A DNA stretch of 64,000 nucleotides from Sphingosinicella sp942492965. GTDB taxonomy: Bacteria; Pseudomonadota; Alphaproteobacteria; Sphingomonadales; Sphingomonadaceae. A model generated the notes under the pieces. It did no database searches. It saw nothing but the letters and a program-made list of their open reading frames with translations, and was not told where the DNA came from. Made by a program: the position numbers and the translations under genes. Location of the stretch: positions 3,162,001-3,226,000 of the forward strand of contig OW818656.1 in NCBI GenBank assembly GCA_942492965.1, read 5' to 3'. Positions 52,410 to 62,043 of the stretch are shown piece by piece (position 1 is the first letter of the stretch; the number at the start of each line of letters is the position of its first letter).

Positions 52410-54458
52410 ATGTCAACGAGAATTGGTGTAGATATTGGCGGCACCTTCACGGATATCGTCATATATGATTCCAGCACCGGCCGCGTCGATATTGGCAAGG
52501 TGCCAACGACACCGGCGTCGCCGGAGCTCGGTTCCGTCGAGGCAGTGCGTTTAGCGGCGAGCGGTGAACTCCTCGCCCGTGCCGATTATTTTCTGCACGG
52601 TACGACAGTCGGCCTGAACGCGCTGCTCGAACGGCGCGGAGCGAAGGTCGGGCTCCTGTGCACCGAGGGATTTCGGGATACCATCGAGATCGGCAGGGGA
52701 GGCCGGCCAGAGTCGTATAATCTGTTCTGGACGCCGCCCCCGCCGCTGGTTCCGCGCTATCTGCGCCTCGGTGTTATCGAGCGTATGTCGGCGTCGGGCG
52801 AGGTTCTGAAACCAATCGACGATGGTTCAGTCCGAAAGGCGCTCGACACATTCCGCGAGCAGGAGGTGGATGCGATCGCCATCTGCTTCATGAACGCCTA
52901 CAGCAATCCGGCCCACGAGGATGCCGCAGAAGCGATCCTCCTCGCGGCCGGTTATGAAGGTGAAATCTCGAAGTCCAGTTCGCTGTCACGAGAGTATCAC
53001 GACTACGAGAGGACGAGCACCACATGCATTGATGCCTTCGTTCGTGCACGCATGGCTGATTATCTCGACCGTCTCGAAGACGGGCTCGGCGCGCTTGGAT
53101 TTCAGGGTCAGGCGCTCATTACCCGCTCGGGCGGTGGCGCCATGATGTTCGGCGAAGCTCGTACGCGTTCCTATGAGACGATCAATTCTGGCCCCGTTGC
53201 CGGGGTCGAAGGCGCTGCGGCGCTCAGCCGCCGTGCGGGGCTTGGCGATCTTGTCACCGCCGACGTTGGCGGCACGAGCTTCGACGCGACCCTCGTGCTC
53301 GATGGCCAACCGACACTTCTCTATCAAGGCGATGTCATAGGCATGCCCTTGCAAGCCGAATGGATCGACGTTCGTTCGATCGGAAGCGGGGGCGGTTCAA
53401 TCGCTTACATCGATGAGGGCGGCCTGCTGCAGGTCGGCCCGAAAAGTGCCGGCGCGGTGCCGGGACCGGCCTGCTACGGCCGTGGCGGCACTCTGCCGAC
53501 GACCACCGACGCAGCCTTCCTGCTCGGCATGCTGGGTGCAGGCTCGCTCGCTTCCAACCTCACGCTCGACCGGAGCGCTGCGGAGGCCGCGTTTTCGCCG
53601 CTCGCGGCCATACTCGGGCGATCGATCCGGGACGTCGCGATCGGCGTGATCGAGATTGCGGCGGCTTCTATGGCGAATGCGGTTCGCGAGATCACCGTCG
53701 AGAAGGGCGTCGACCCCCGTTCGCTCAAACTGCTCGCGTTCGGCGGTGCCGGCCCAATGCTCGGCACCCAGATTGCCCGCGAGTTGCACATGGATCATGT
53801 TGTCATCCCGCCTTATGCCGGAAATTTCTCGGCGTGGGGGCTGCTTGGCGCGGATCTCACCCGGACGACAAGCCAGACGTTTCACATGGCTCTGGAGGAG
53901 GCGGCACTCCCCACCGTTGCGCAGCAGATTGGCGCAATGATCAGGGGGCTGCGTGAAAGCCTTTCAGACGAAGATCGCGCGGATACGACAGAGAGCGTAT
54001 CGCTCAGCCTGCGTTTCAAGGGCCAGGAGCACGCGCTGACCATACCGATCGCGTTTAGTGAAGGCGCGATCATGGAATCCGCAGCGGCGATCGACGAGCG
54101 CTTTCGTGCGGCCTACGCAAAGAGTTTCGCGATCAGCCTGCCAAACGATGCAGAGATCATCACGGTCCGCTGCGGAACGACGAAAAAGCTCCCCAAGATT
54201 GAGGCAAGTTCAGCAGCTGCACCCGCCGTGGTGGACACGCCGGCTTCAGGCTTTGCCATGCATTCCTTCAGCAGAAAAATGGATGTCGAGGCGCATTTGA
54301 TTTCGCGCGCCGCGATGACACCGGGCAAGGTCTATGCCGGCCCCCTGGTCATTCTGGAGCCTACAACGACGACCTACGTCGACTGCAATTTCCTCGCGCA
54401 CGTCGATGAACATGATTGCCTGCATCTCAAGACTGAAGGACTGTGCGATGTCGAATGA
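52410..54458 (+). CDS. hyuA: Hydantoinase/oxoprolinase subunit A (second copy)
   Basis: A 682-residue HyuA-type ATP-dependent subunit. Phosphate loop GVDIGGTFTDIVIYD (5-19), FLHGTTVGLNALLERRGAKV (about 64-83), ADVGGTSFDATLVLDG (about 285-300) and AFGGAGPMLGTQIARELH (about 444-461) are present. It differs clearly from the HyuA at 10525, so it is a paralogue rather than a recent duplicate. ATG 52410 has a close GAGGG. hyuB overlaps its 3' end by 11 bases. The pair is divergent from an M19 dipeptidase and convergent with a MalT-like LuxR gene, which may regulate it. A hydantoin, 5-oxoproline-type lactam or related ring is the likely substrate class. Confidence 0.9.
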   Translation: MSTRIGVDIGGTFTDIVIYDSSTGRVDIGKVPTTPASPELGSVEAVRLAASGELLARADYFLHGTTVGLNALLERRGAKVGLLCTEGFRDTIEIGRGGRPESYNLFWTPPPPLVPRYLRLGVIERMSASGEVLKPIDDGSVRKALDTFREQEVDAIAICFMNAYSNPAHEDAAEAILLAAGYEGEISKSSSLSREYHDYERTSTTCIDAFVRARMADYLDRLEDGLGALGFQGQALITRSGGGAMMFGEARTRSYETINSGPVAGVEGAAALSRRAGLGDLVTADVGGTSFDATLVLDGQPTLLYQGDVIGMPLQAEWIDVRSIGSGGGSIAYIDEGGLLQVGPKSAGAVPGPACYGRGGTLPTTTDAAFLLGMLGAGSLASNLTLDRSAAEAAFSPLAAILGRSIRDVAIGVIEIAAASMANAVREITVEKGVDPRSLKLLAFGGAGPMLGTQIARELHMDHVVIPPYAGNFSAWGLLGADLTRTTSQTFHMALEEAALPTVAQQIGAMIRGLRESLSDEDRADTTESVSLSLRFKGQEHALTIPIAFSEGAIMESAAAIDERFRAAYAKSFAISLPNDAEIITVRCGTTKKLPKIEASSAAAPAVVDTPASGFAMHSFSRKMDVEAHLISRAAMTPGKVYAGPLVILEPTTTTYVDCNFLAHVDEHDCLHLKTEGLCDVE

Positions 54459-56181
54459 AGATTCCGGGATTCACATTTACCGGGGTACGGACGCCCCGAC
54501 GTTTCCGGTCGGGCCGTCGGCTGATCCTTTCACCACGGAGATCGTGCGCCGGGCGCTGAATTCGGCTGCGGTCCAGATGTCACGGACGATGGTTCGCGCT
54601 GCATTCTCTCCGCCGGCATATGAAGGCCTCGATTTCGCCGTGGTCCTGTACGATCGTCATCGGCGGTTGATTGCCCAGGCACCGACGATCCCGCTGTTCA
54701 TGGGCACGATGGGCTTCTGCATCGAAGCTGCGGTCGAAGCGGCCGGCGGTGATGCAGCGCTCGAAGACGGCGACGTACTGATCTACAACAAGCCTTACGG
54801 CACGGGATCGCACGCTCAGGATTGCGCCATTGTCATGCCGATCTTCGATGGCGACGAACTCGTGGCTTTCGCGGCCAACAAGTCGCACTGGACCGATATC
54901 GGCGCAAATAGCTTCTATTGCAGCAATACCACCGATGTCTTCCAGGAAGGCGTCGTCCTGCCGGGCGTCAAGGTCATGAAGCGCGGCGTTATGAATGACG
55001 ACGTCTACCGGATGATCATCGCCAACAGCCGGGCTCCGCAAGCGGTCTCCGGCGACTTGCGTGCCCAGATTTCAAGCTGCCGCGTCGGCGCACAGGAGCT
55101 CCTCCGCATCCGCGCGCGCTATGGCAAGGATCTGTTTGAGCAGTCGATCAACATGATGATCGAGCATGGCGAGAAGAAGGTTCGCGCCAGACTCGAAACC
55201 ATTCCGGACGGCCGCTACAGCGCGGTCTGTCATATGGATAACAATGGTGTCGATGAAGATCCGATTTCGTTTCCGATTGCCGTCGAGATCAATGGCTCCG
55301 ATGTGATCATCGACCTGTCGGATGCACCGGATGCGCAAAGGGGGCCCACCAATTGCCCGCTGCCAAGTACGGTCAGCGGCGTGCGCGTCGCCATAGCGAT
55401 GCTCGTTGGGAGCAGCGGCGAGGAGGGCGAGATTCCGAACGAGGGGCATTTCCGGCCGCTGACCGTGAAGACGCGGCTCGGCTCCATGTTTCATCCGGTC
55501 GAGCCGCAACCTTGTTTCCTCTATGGCTGGCCGATCATGTCGGCGATGGAGGGATTATATGAAGCCCTCTCGGCCGCCGGAGACGGAATTGTTCCCTCCG
55601 GCAGCGCGGCGGATATCTGCGGCGTGATGCTTTATGGCGCGGCTGCGAGCGGCGAGGTTGTGGTGGTTGCTTCGCCCATGCCGGTTGGGCAAGGCGCCCA
55701 TGCGGGCGGTGACGGCGCGACCTTGTTCGTTCCCGCGCTCAGCCAATCCTCGCTCACCGAATGTGAAGTCCAGGAGGCCAAGGTTCCCGTCGTCTTCGAG
55801 CGATGGGAGTTCACGACGGATTCGGCTGGCGCCGGAAAGTTTCGCGGCGGCCTTGGCTGGGAATTCCATTATCGCCTGCTCGAAGACATGACGATGATAT
55901 CAGTGATCGAACGAACCAAGATGCCCGGCTGGACTCAGCGCGGCGGACAGCCCGGCGCCACGAACGGACTTTTCGTCGACTATCCGGACGGCACGACCAC
56001 GGAACTGACGAAGGTTACCGACCTCAAGATTCCCAAGGGTTCGCGCGTTCGGGTTTATTGCGGCGGCGGTGGTGGCTACGGTGCTCCGGCGATGCGAGCC
56101 CGCAACCTTGTCGAGGCAGACCTCAGGAACGGGCTGATCTCGCCAGAAGCGGCGCGGAACGTCTATCAGCTCGGGGTTTGA
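54448..56181 (+). CDS. hyuB: Hydantoinase/oxoprolinase subunit B (second copy)
   Basis: A 577-residue HyuB-family subunit, somewhat shorter than the copy at 12599 (640). N-terminal DPFTTEIVRRALNSAAVQMS (about residues 24-43) is the family start. The block GDVLIYNKPYGTGSHAQD (about 108-125) corresponds to the usual NDPYxGGxHxxD region. The C-terminus has GSRVRVYCGGGGGYGAP (about 531-547). ATG 54448 lies within the end of hyuA and shares an 11-base overlap, so both subunits are made together. The gene looks intact. The substrate is unknown. Confidence 0.9.
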   Translation: MSNEDSGIHIYRGTDAPTFPVGPSADPFTTEIVRRALNSAAVQMSRTMVRAAFSPPAYEGLDFAVVLYDRHRRLIAQAPTIPLFMGTMGFCIEAAVEAAGGDAALEDGDVLIYNKPYGTGSHAQDCAIVMPIFDGDELVAFAANKSHWTDIGANSFYCSNTTDVFQEGVVLPGVKVMKRGVMNDDVYRMIIANSRAPQAVSGDLRAQISSCRVGAQELLRIRARYGKDLFEQSINMMIEHGEKKVRARLETIPDGRYSAVCHMDNNGVDEDPISFPIAVEINGSDVIIDLSDAPDAQRGPTNCPLPSTVSGVRVAIAMLVGSSGEEGEIPNEGHFRPLTVKTRLGSMFHPVEPQPCFLYGWPIMSAMEGLYEALSAAGDGIVPSGSAADICGVMLYGAAASGEVVVVASPMPVGQGAHAGGDGATLFVPALSQSSLTECEVQEAKVPVVFERWEFTTDSAGAGKFRGGLGWEFHYRLLEDMTMISVIERTKMPGWTQRGGQPGATNGLFVDYPDGTTTELTKVTDLKIPKGSRVRVYCGGGGGYGAPAMRARNLVEADLRNGLISPEAARNVYQLGV

Positions 56182-56241
56182 TCAGGCACGTGAATATCTT
56201 TGGGGCGCCCGCTGCGGCATTGGTCGGATAGGGAAGAAGCA

Positions 56242-58830
56242 TCAATCGTTCATGCTTTCCTGAACCGCCAGGGCCGCAGCGCGCCTGTCACTGACACCAA
56301 GCTTGGCGAACATGCTCTTCAAATGAAACTTGATCGTGTTTTCCGTCAATCCCAGCTTTCGTGCGATCACCTTGTTCGAGTGGCCTTCAACCAGGGCGAG
56401 GGCAATTTCAGTCTCGCGGGCGTTGAGGCCGGCGACTTGCCGCTTTGAGAGCGGAATGGCACGCATCACGAGCGTCGCGTGCCGCCGGGAAATCGCGGGC
56501 GTAGCATTGTTCGCGGCAACGTCACCCACGATTCCCGAAACGAGATCACCTTCCTCAGCAAACAGCGCCACGAGCTGTTCACTCGCGGTCATGCCGAGCG
56601 CGACCTCCATTGCCTTCACGGCGCCTTCGACATCGCCAGCACGATTCAGGGCGACCGCGCTCATGACATGGCCCTTGGCCGCCGTCCTCAATCGACCACC
56701 GCGCGTGCCCGTCTCAATCAGGGTTCGGGCATGGCAGAGGGCCCGTTCGCTGTCGCCATGGGCCAGAGACCAGTGAAAAAGCGCCGTCATTTGTGCGTCG
56801 TGGAGGCGCCATGGACTATAGCCATCCCGAGACAGCGATAATTCAATTCGCTTCACGAGCCGTGCAATTCCGTTTCTCTCACCCGCACGCAGCAGCCACG
56901 CGACTTCGAGCGCATCGACGAGCTCTCGTAGGTCGATAATTCCCAACGCCCCGACTTGCCGCTTGAGATCAGCAGCAAGATCGGAGACGGCCGTCCTGCC
57001 CCCCGTTCGGTGCGCCACTTCAAACATGATCGGATACGCAATCGCACCAAGCGAGAACCAGCTGCTGCCCCATCCCAGAAGGTCCAGTGCTTCACGAACC
57101 TGCGTGCTCGCGTCTTCCACGAAGCGGCGTTCATAAGAAGCCGCTGCGCTGATGATCTTGGTCATGGCTTCCGGCGGGCCGTCTTCGGCAGTCGGCCACT
57201 CGTCATCGCGTGCAAGCTTTGCTGTGTACTCCGATGCATTGCGAAATGATCCGCGCGCAATTTCCATCAGTGGCAGATGATAAGGCAGCCAGCCTTCCGA
57301 AAATTGTGCATTCATGGTTCCCCGGAAAAGCGCAGTGCATCGGCGCCAGGCCTCCATCGCCTTCGGCAAATCGCCGCGCATTTCGAAGACCACGCAGCGC
57401 AGATTTTCCATCGTTCCCAGTGCAAGGGCATCATCGCGATCCGCGGCTTCACTGATCCGATCAAAAAGCGACTCATCGATCCTAACACCCTGCAGTGCTA
57501 TCGCGATGTAGGCTTCCAGCAGGGCCCCGTCACGTTGCAGGGCAAAACTATTGCCAAAAGGATCATAACGCAGGTTATGGGTTTCGCGCTTGATTTCCTG
57601 AAGAATCCGATCGCACTCGACATAGTATCCGGCCCGGAAGCGGGTCAGAGCGGCGATCAGGCGCAATCGGGGGCGCGCAGAAACTTCTTCGGGTAACAGC
57701 GTTTTCAGAATCGATAACAGCCCGGATACGCCCCGATGGGCGAAAATTCGCCATACATAGATATCATCCAGAGTCTCTTCGAAAAGGCCGGGAATGCCGG
57801 AAGTCCTCGACTGCGCGATGGCATGTTCGAAAAGCAGGTTTTGCTTATACCATGCTATCGCCTTCAGCGAGATTTCGTCTCGTTTTGCTGATAGAAGATG
57901 GCTGGATCCGCGCAGATATTCACGCAAAATCGGATTCAGGCGGAAGCTGTCAAGGTCGGTTGAACTCTGTCGTTCAACAAGGCCACCAAGTGTTTTCGTA
58001 AGTTCCTGGAGCAGATAGGCGCTGTCCGAGCGATTCCGGACATGGTCGACCAGAGCCGGGTTGACGGTGTCGAGTTGTGAAACGTCGAGTAGAAGTGCGC
58101 GAACCTCCTGAGGCAAAGGGAGAAACAGCTGTTCCTCAATATAATCAAAAATGTCCGCATTCAGGAGGGTGAACTTGCCGCCAACGGGCTTTCGTCCGAT
58201 CCTTTCCGATACGATGCCAATCAATGCTGGCCAGCCGTGTGTTGAAGTGTAGATTTTATCGATCTGTTTGTGTGCTAGACGCTCCTTGATGAGCTCGGAC
58301 ACCTCCTCCTCGCTAAAGAACAGCTCCGCTCCCTCCAGAACAAAAGCAAGGCCGCCGACACAAAGGTCAGAGATTTTCAAATTTACCTTTTTGCGCGTGG
58401 CAACAACGACATGAATGCCTTCGCTATCGCCAATCACCTTTCGGATAGCTGCGTTCATATCTTCGGTATCCAGCCGGTCATATTCGTCGATAATTACGAG
58501 CTGGCTGGCCTGGGCGGATGGCGCATTCATTGGACTTGAGCGTGTAACGGCATCGGCCCGCACCTGAAGAAGCCATCTCTCGAAATCTTCGGCTACCAGG
58601 TCCGCGTGCCCAAGCGGCGGCCTGTAAACGGCTACCCGGCCGCCATCGGCATCGATGAACTTTGCCAACTGGTTCAAGATTGTCGACTTTCCCGATCCGG
58701 CCGGTCCAATCAGCAAAGTCAAACCGCGCGAGGTGACAATTTTCGCCAGTCCCTTGATAAGCCTGCGCTCAATCTGGATTCTGTCTGGTTTCAATCCGTG
58801 ATGATTGGCTATTTGGTCCGGCATTTGCAT
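56242..58830 (-). CDS. Large ATP-dependent LuxR-family regulator (MalT-like)
   Basis: An 862-residue STAND-type regulator. Near the N-terminus is an NTPase domain with Walker A in LLIGPAGSGKST (about residues 39-50) and Walker B in LVIIDEYDRLD (about 111-121). A long helical, TPR-like region follows. The C-terminus is a LuxR-type helix-turn-helix: LNARETEIALALVEGHSNKV, then LGLTENTIKFHLKSMFAKLG (about residues 795-845). Proteins of this type (MalT, AlkS, AcoK) need an inducer and ATP to activate genes. It is convergent with the second hydantoinase pair and is the best candidate activator of that operon. The effector is unknown. ATG 58830 or 58824 may be used. Confidence 0.9.
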   Translation of the reverse strand: MQMPDQIANHHGLKPDRIQIERRLIKGLAKIVTSRGLTLLIGPAGSGKSTILNQLAKFIDADGGRVAVYRPPLGHADLVAEDFERWLLQVRADAVTRSSPMNAPSAQASQLVIIDEYDRLDTEDMNAAIRKVIGDSEGIHVVVATRKKVNLKISDLCVGGLAFVLEGAELFFSEEEVSELIKERLAHKQIDKIYTSTHGWPALIGIVSERIGRKPVGGKFTLLNADIFDYIEEQLFLPLPQEVRALLLDVSQLDTVNPALVDHVRNRSDSAYLLQELTKTLGGLVERQSSTDLDSFRLNPILREYLRGSSHLLSAKRDEISLKAIAWYKQNLLFEHAIAQSRTSGIPGLFEETLDDIYVWRIFAHRGVSGLLSILKTLLPEEVSARPRLRLIAALTRFRAGYYVECDRILQEIKRETHNLRYDPFGNSFALQRDGALLEAYIAIALQGVRIDESLFDRISEAADRDDALALGTMENLRCVVFEMRGDLPKAMEAWRRCTALFRGTMNAQFSEGWLPYHLPLMEIARGSFRNASEYTAKLARDDEWPTAEDGPPEAMTKIISAAASYERRFVEDASTQVREALDLLGWGSSWFSLGAIAYPIMFEVAHRTGGRTAVSDLAADLKRQVGALGIIDLRELVDALEVAWLLRAGERNGIARLVKRIELSLSRDGYSPWRLHDAQMTALFHWSLAHGDSERALCHARTLIETGTRGGRLRTAAKGHVMSAVALNRAGDVEGAVKAMEVALGMTASEQLVALFAEEGDLVSGIVGDVAANNATPAISRRHATLVMRAIPLSKRQVAGLNARETEIALALVEGHSNKVIARKLGLTENTIKFHLKSMFAKLGVSDRRAAALAVQESMND

Positions 58831-59191
58831 CGATCAGCGTGTTCCCGTCCCAACAAGAAGCTTGGGCTGCCTGCGTTCGTTCCCCGTCAGCTTGCACCCC
58901 AGGACGAGCAAAGACTGTTGGGTTGATATCCACGTCCCGGCTTTACGATGTGCACCAAAAGATCGCTCAAACCCCGCTGGCCGCGAGAAATCAAACGACC
59001 TGATTACCTCCATGGCAATAGCCGAGGTGAGGCATGGGATACAACCTCGCCCCCATCGACGTGGGGGCGCCTCCTTTCATAATCGATTGTCCGTCTTCGC
59101 TATTGGCTCCGCTCAAGGCGAGCGATCCGGACGATGCGCGAAGCGTCGTTCGCTCAGCCAGATACATCCTCGCCCTGCCAGTCCTATTCAC
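58831..59191. other. Intergenic region with GC-rich hairpin
   Basis: This 361-bp gap holds no supported gene. CGCCCCCA (59048-59055) and TGGGGGCG (59062-59069) form a perfect 8-bp stem with a six-base loop, located about 120 bases beyond the ridA stop. It may end the alr-dadA-ridA transcript, but no T-run follows. The left part presumably carries the promoter of the LuxR-family gene. Confidence 0.35.
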
Positions 59192-59536
59192 TCACGGCAG
59201 AGCGGCCGTAACAATGATCTCGACCTTGTAGTCGGGCGTAGCGAGGCGAACCTCGCCGGTGGCGCGCGTTGGCGCGTTGGCGCCGCCGATCCATTCCTCC
59301 CATACCACATTCATGGCGGCGAAGTCCGCCATGTCCGCAAGCCAGATCGTCGCCTGAAGAATCCGGGAACGGTCGGTGCCTGCTTCGGCGAGCAGGCTGT
59401 CGATCTGTGCGAGCACGGCACGCGTCTGCGCCGGCACGTCGGGCCCGAGCGCGACCTGGCCGGCCAGATAGACGATGCCGCCGTGGATAACGGCCTGGCT
59501 CATGCGGGAGCCGGAATGCAAACGCTCAATGCTCAT
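59192..59536 (-). CDS. RidA-family enamine/imine deaminase
   Basis: A 114-residue RidA/YjgF/YER057c/UK114 family protein, slightly shorter than the usual 125-130. The fold and active-site features are visible: QAVIHGGIVYLAGQVALG (about residues 14-31) and the conserved Arg in APTRATGEVRL (about 89-99), which binds the substrate carboxylate. RidA proteins hydrolyse reactive imines such as 2-iminopropionate. It is 27 bases downstream of the D-amino acid dehydrogenase gene, whose reaction produces imino acids, so it probably speeds their hydrolysis. AAGGAGA precedes the ATG. Confidence 0.9.
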   Translation of the reverse strand: MSIERLHSGSRMSQAVIHGGIVYLAGQVALGPDVPAQTRAVLAQIDSLLAEAGTDRSRILQATIWLADMADFAAMNVVWEEWIGGANAPTRATGEVRLATPDYKVEIIVTAALP

Positions 59537-59563
59537 GAATAGTCTCCTTCTTCGCTGTGTCCG

Positions 59564-60820
59564 TCATGCCGAGTAGCGTTTGATGTCAAGCCCTTCCGGA
59601 TCGATCGGGGGCGCCGTGCCGCTGATGAGGCTTGCGATCAGCCGGCCGGAGCCGCAGGCCATCGTCCAGCCGAGCGTGCCGTGGCCGGTATTGAGGAAGA
59701 GGCCCGGCACCGGTGTCGCGCCGATGATCGGTGGACCGTCGGGCGTCATCGGACGGAGCCCGCTCCAGTATCCCGTCTCCTGCAGATCGGCCGCGCCGGG
59801 GAACAGATCGTTCACGCAGTGCAGGAGCGTTTCCTTGCGTCGGGCCGGCAGGCTGTTGTCGTAGCCCGAGATCTCGGCCATGCCGCCGACGCGGATGCGA
59901 TCGCCGAGCCGGGTGAGGGCGACCTTGTAGCTTTCATCGAGCAGGGTCGAAACGGGCGCCCGGTCCGGCTTGGCGATCCGCAGCGTCACGGAATAGCCTT
60001 TCACGGGATAAACTGGCAGGCGCACGCCGAGCGGCTGCACCAGCCGCGGCGAGTGGCTGCCGAGCGCCACGAGCACGGCGCCCGCTGCGAGTCTGCCCTG
60101 CGTCGTCCGCACGGCGCTGACCCGGCCTGATGCTGTTTCCACCGCTTCGATGCCGGTATCGTACCGGAAGCTCACACCCCGCGATGCAAGCCATTCCGCG
60201 AGTGCGGCCGTGAATTTGTAGCAATCGCCGGTTTCATCGCCGGGCAAACGGAGCCCGCCCACGAAACGGTCGCGCGATGCCGCAAGGCCGGGCTCCGCGC
60301 GCACGCACCCATCGCGGTCCAGAACTTCGTAGGATACGCCGTAGGACTGCAACACGGCGATGTCGTCCGCGCTTGCATCGAGTTGCTTCTGTGTCCGGAA
60401 AAGCTGCAGCGTGCCGAGCGTCCGCTGGTCGTAGTCGAGCGGCAGCCGCTCGCGCAGCGCGGCAAGCTCGTCGCGGCTGAACTCGGCAAGGCGCACCATC
60501 CGGCTTTTGTTCAGCGCGTAGCGCGCCGCGGTACAGTTGCGCAGCATCGCAGCGATCCAGCGCACCATTGCAAGATCGAGCTTCGGCCGCAGGATCAGGG
60601 GCGCATGGCGCATGAAGAGCCAGCGCATCGCCTTCACCGGAATGCCCGGCGCTGCCCACGGCGAGGCGTATCCCGGCGAAACCTCGCCTGCGTTGGCGAA
60701 GCTCGTTTCGAGTGCCGGACCCGGCTGCCGGTCGATCACCGTTACCTCATGTCCCGCTTCCGCGAGATAATAAGCCGATGTGACGCCGACGACGCCCGCA
60801 CCAAGGATTGCAACCTTCAT
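59564..60820 (-). CDS. dadA: D-amino acid dehydrogenase, small-subunit (DadA) type
   Basis: A 418-residue FAD-dependent D-amino acid dehydrogenase, normal length for DadA. The FAD-binding motif is ILGAGVVGVTSAYYLAEAGH (4-23), followed by FANAGEVSPGYASPWAAPGI, a DadA hallmark. The C-terminal GLFLNTGHGTLGWTMACGSG (about residues 376-395) also matches. It oxidises D-amino acids, chiefly D-alanine, to 2-oxo acids at the membrane. ATG 60820 overlaps the alanine racemase stop (ATGA), so the pair is coupled, as in known dad operons. Confidence 0.93.
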   Translation of the reverse strand: MKVAILGAGVVGVTSAYYLAEAGHEVTVIDRQPGPALETSFANAGEVSPGYASPWAAPGIPVKAMRWLFMRHAPLILRPKLDLAMVRWIAAMLRNCTAARYALNKSRMVRLAEFSRDELAALRERLPLDYDQRTLGTLQLFRTQKQLDASADDIAVLQSYGVSYEVLDRDGCVRAEPGLAASRDRFVGGLRLPGDETGDCYKFTAALAEWLASRGVSFRYDTGIEAVETASGRVSAVRTTQGRLAAGAVLVALGSHSPRLVQPLGVRLPVYPVKGYSVTLRIAKPDRAPVSTLLDESYKVALTRLGDRIRVGGMAEISGYDNSLPARRKETLLHCVNDLFPGAADLQETGYWSGLRPMTPDGPPIIGATPVPGLFLNTGHGTLGWTMACGSGRLIASLISGTAPPIDPEGLDIKRYSA

Positions 60821-61926
60821 TGCACTGTCTCCAAAAGGACGCGCTCGCCGCGCGTGCCGAACCGTGTGAGGATTTCGTAAGCGATGGTCCCGGCATCGCG
60901 CGCCACGTCGGCGGGCGATTGGGACGGGCCGAGCAGTTCGACGAAATCGCCTTCTGCAAGCGCATCGGGCGGCAGCGCGGTCAGATCGACCGTCATGCTG
61001 TCCATCGAAACGCGGCCGACGATCGGCAGCCGCTGTCCCGCATACCACACCGATCCCGTGCCCCCGAGGCTGCGCGGCCAGCCGTCGGCATAGCCGATGC
61101 CCAGCGTCGCAAGGCGGCGGCGTGACGGTGCGGTGTAGTCGAGCCCGTAACCGACGCGAACACCGGCCTCGACATCCCGGATTTGAAGGATGCGCGCGTC
61201 GAGCCGGACGACCGGGCGCATCGGCACACCGCTTGAATGGGGCTGCACGCCGTAGAGCGCGATGCCGGGCCGAACGAGATCGCAGTGGAAAGCGGAGGAA
61301 AGAAAAGCGCCGCCGCTATTGGCGATGGACGCCTGCACCGCCGGGAACAGCGTCCGGATCGCCCGAAAGCGCGCGCTTTGTTCCGCATTCGCCGCGTGGT
61401 CTGGTTCGTCCGCGCAGGCCAGATGGGTCATGATCAAGCGAAGTGGCACTTCCCGTGCGAATGCCGGGTCTGCCGCCAGCGATGCGGCCGCGGCCGCATC
61501 GAGCCCGAGCCGCGACATGCCGCTGTCCACCTGAAGCACGGCGGGAAGCGGCGTGCCCTTCGCGCGTGCAAGCCCGCGCCAGCGCGCGATCTGGCTGTCG
61601 GCGTTCAGGACGGGCAGAAACCCATGCGCCGCGCAGGCAGCTTCGGCGCCGGGTTCGAGGCCGTTGAGGATCACGATCTCGGCATCCTTCCCGAGCGTAT
61701 CCGTCACGTTCAGAGCCTCGAGGAACTGCGCGACAAAGAAGACGCGGCAGCCTTCGGCGTAGAGGGCAGGGGCAACGTCCTTCGCCCCGAGGCCGTAGGC
61801 ATCCGCCTTGATCGCAGCACCGCACGCAGCGGGCGCAACGCGGCGCGCGATCGTGCGATAATTGGCGCGGAGGGCGCCGAGATCGACTGTCAGCCTGGAA
61901 GATGCCGTTTTGATATGTCCGGACAT
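60817..61926 (-). CDS. dadX: Alanine racemase, catabolic type
   Basis: A 369-residue PLP-dependent alanine racemase. The PLP lysine is Lys40 in AAIKADAYGLG, the second catalytic residue lies in RVGYGLDY (about 253-260), and DSGMSRLG (about 134-141) and SMDSMTVDLT (about 310-319) are typical. AGGAGG precedes the ATG. It converts L-alanine to D-alanine, which the overlapping D-amino acid dehydrogenase oxidises, so this is probably the catabolic racemase, with a separate biosynthetic one elsewhere. That last point is an assumption. It is divergent from an Lrp/AsnC regulator. Confidence 0.92.
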   Translation of the reverse strand: MSGHIKTASSRLTVDLGALRANYRTIARRVAPAACGAAIKADAYGLGAKDVAPALYAEGCRVFFVAQFLEALNVTDTLGKDAEIVILNGLEPGAEAACAAHGFLPVLNADSQIARWRGLARAKGTPLPAVLQVDSGMSRLGLDAAAAASLAADPAFAREVPLRLIMTHLACADEPDHAANAEQSARFRAIRTLFPAVQASIANSGGAFLSSAFHCDLVRPGIALYGVQPHSSGVPMRPVVRLDARILQIRDVEAGVRVGYGLDYTAPSRRRLATLGIGYADGWPRSLGGTGSVWYAGQRLPIVGRVSMDSMTVDLTALPPDALAEGDFVELLGPSQSPADVARDAGTIAYEILTRFGTRGERVLLETVQ

Positions 61927-62015
61927 GCCGCCTCCTGAAAGGAGTGTATCCGCACTGAATTCGAATTTTCCGCTTCTGTGACGTTTGAAGTGTCAGTGGA
62001 TTTAGAATAGTAAAA

Positions 62016-62030
62016 TAATATTCGATATTA
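62016..62030. promoter_or_regulatory. AT-rich near-palindrome, candidate Lrp operator
   Basis: TAATATTCGATATTA is an imperfect palindrome in an AT-rich patch between the racemase and Lrp genes, 14 bases before the Lrp start. Lrp/AsnC proteins favour AT-rich sites like this. Confidence 0.35.
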
Positions 62031-62043
62031 TGGAATAAAATGC

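Noticed and set aside
58833..58926. Plus-strand frame ending LGLPAFVPRQLAPQDEQRLL as a possible transposase or integrase remnant
   Set aside because: Too short and no motif to assign; no inverted repeats or target duplication seen.
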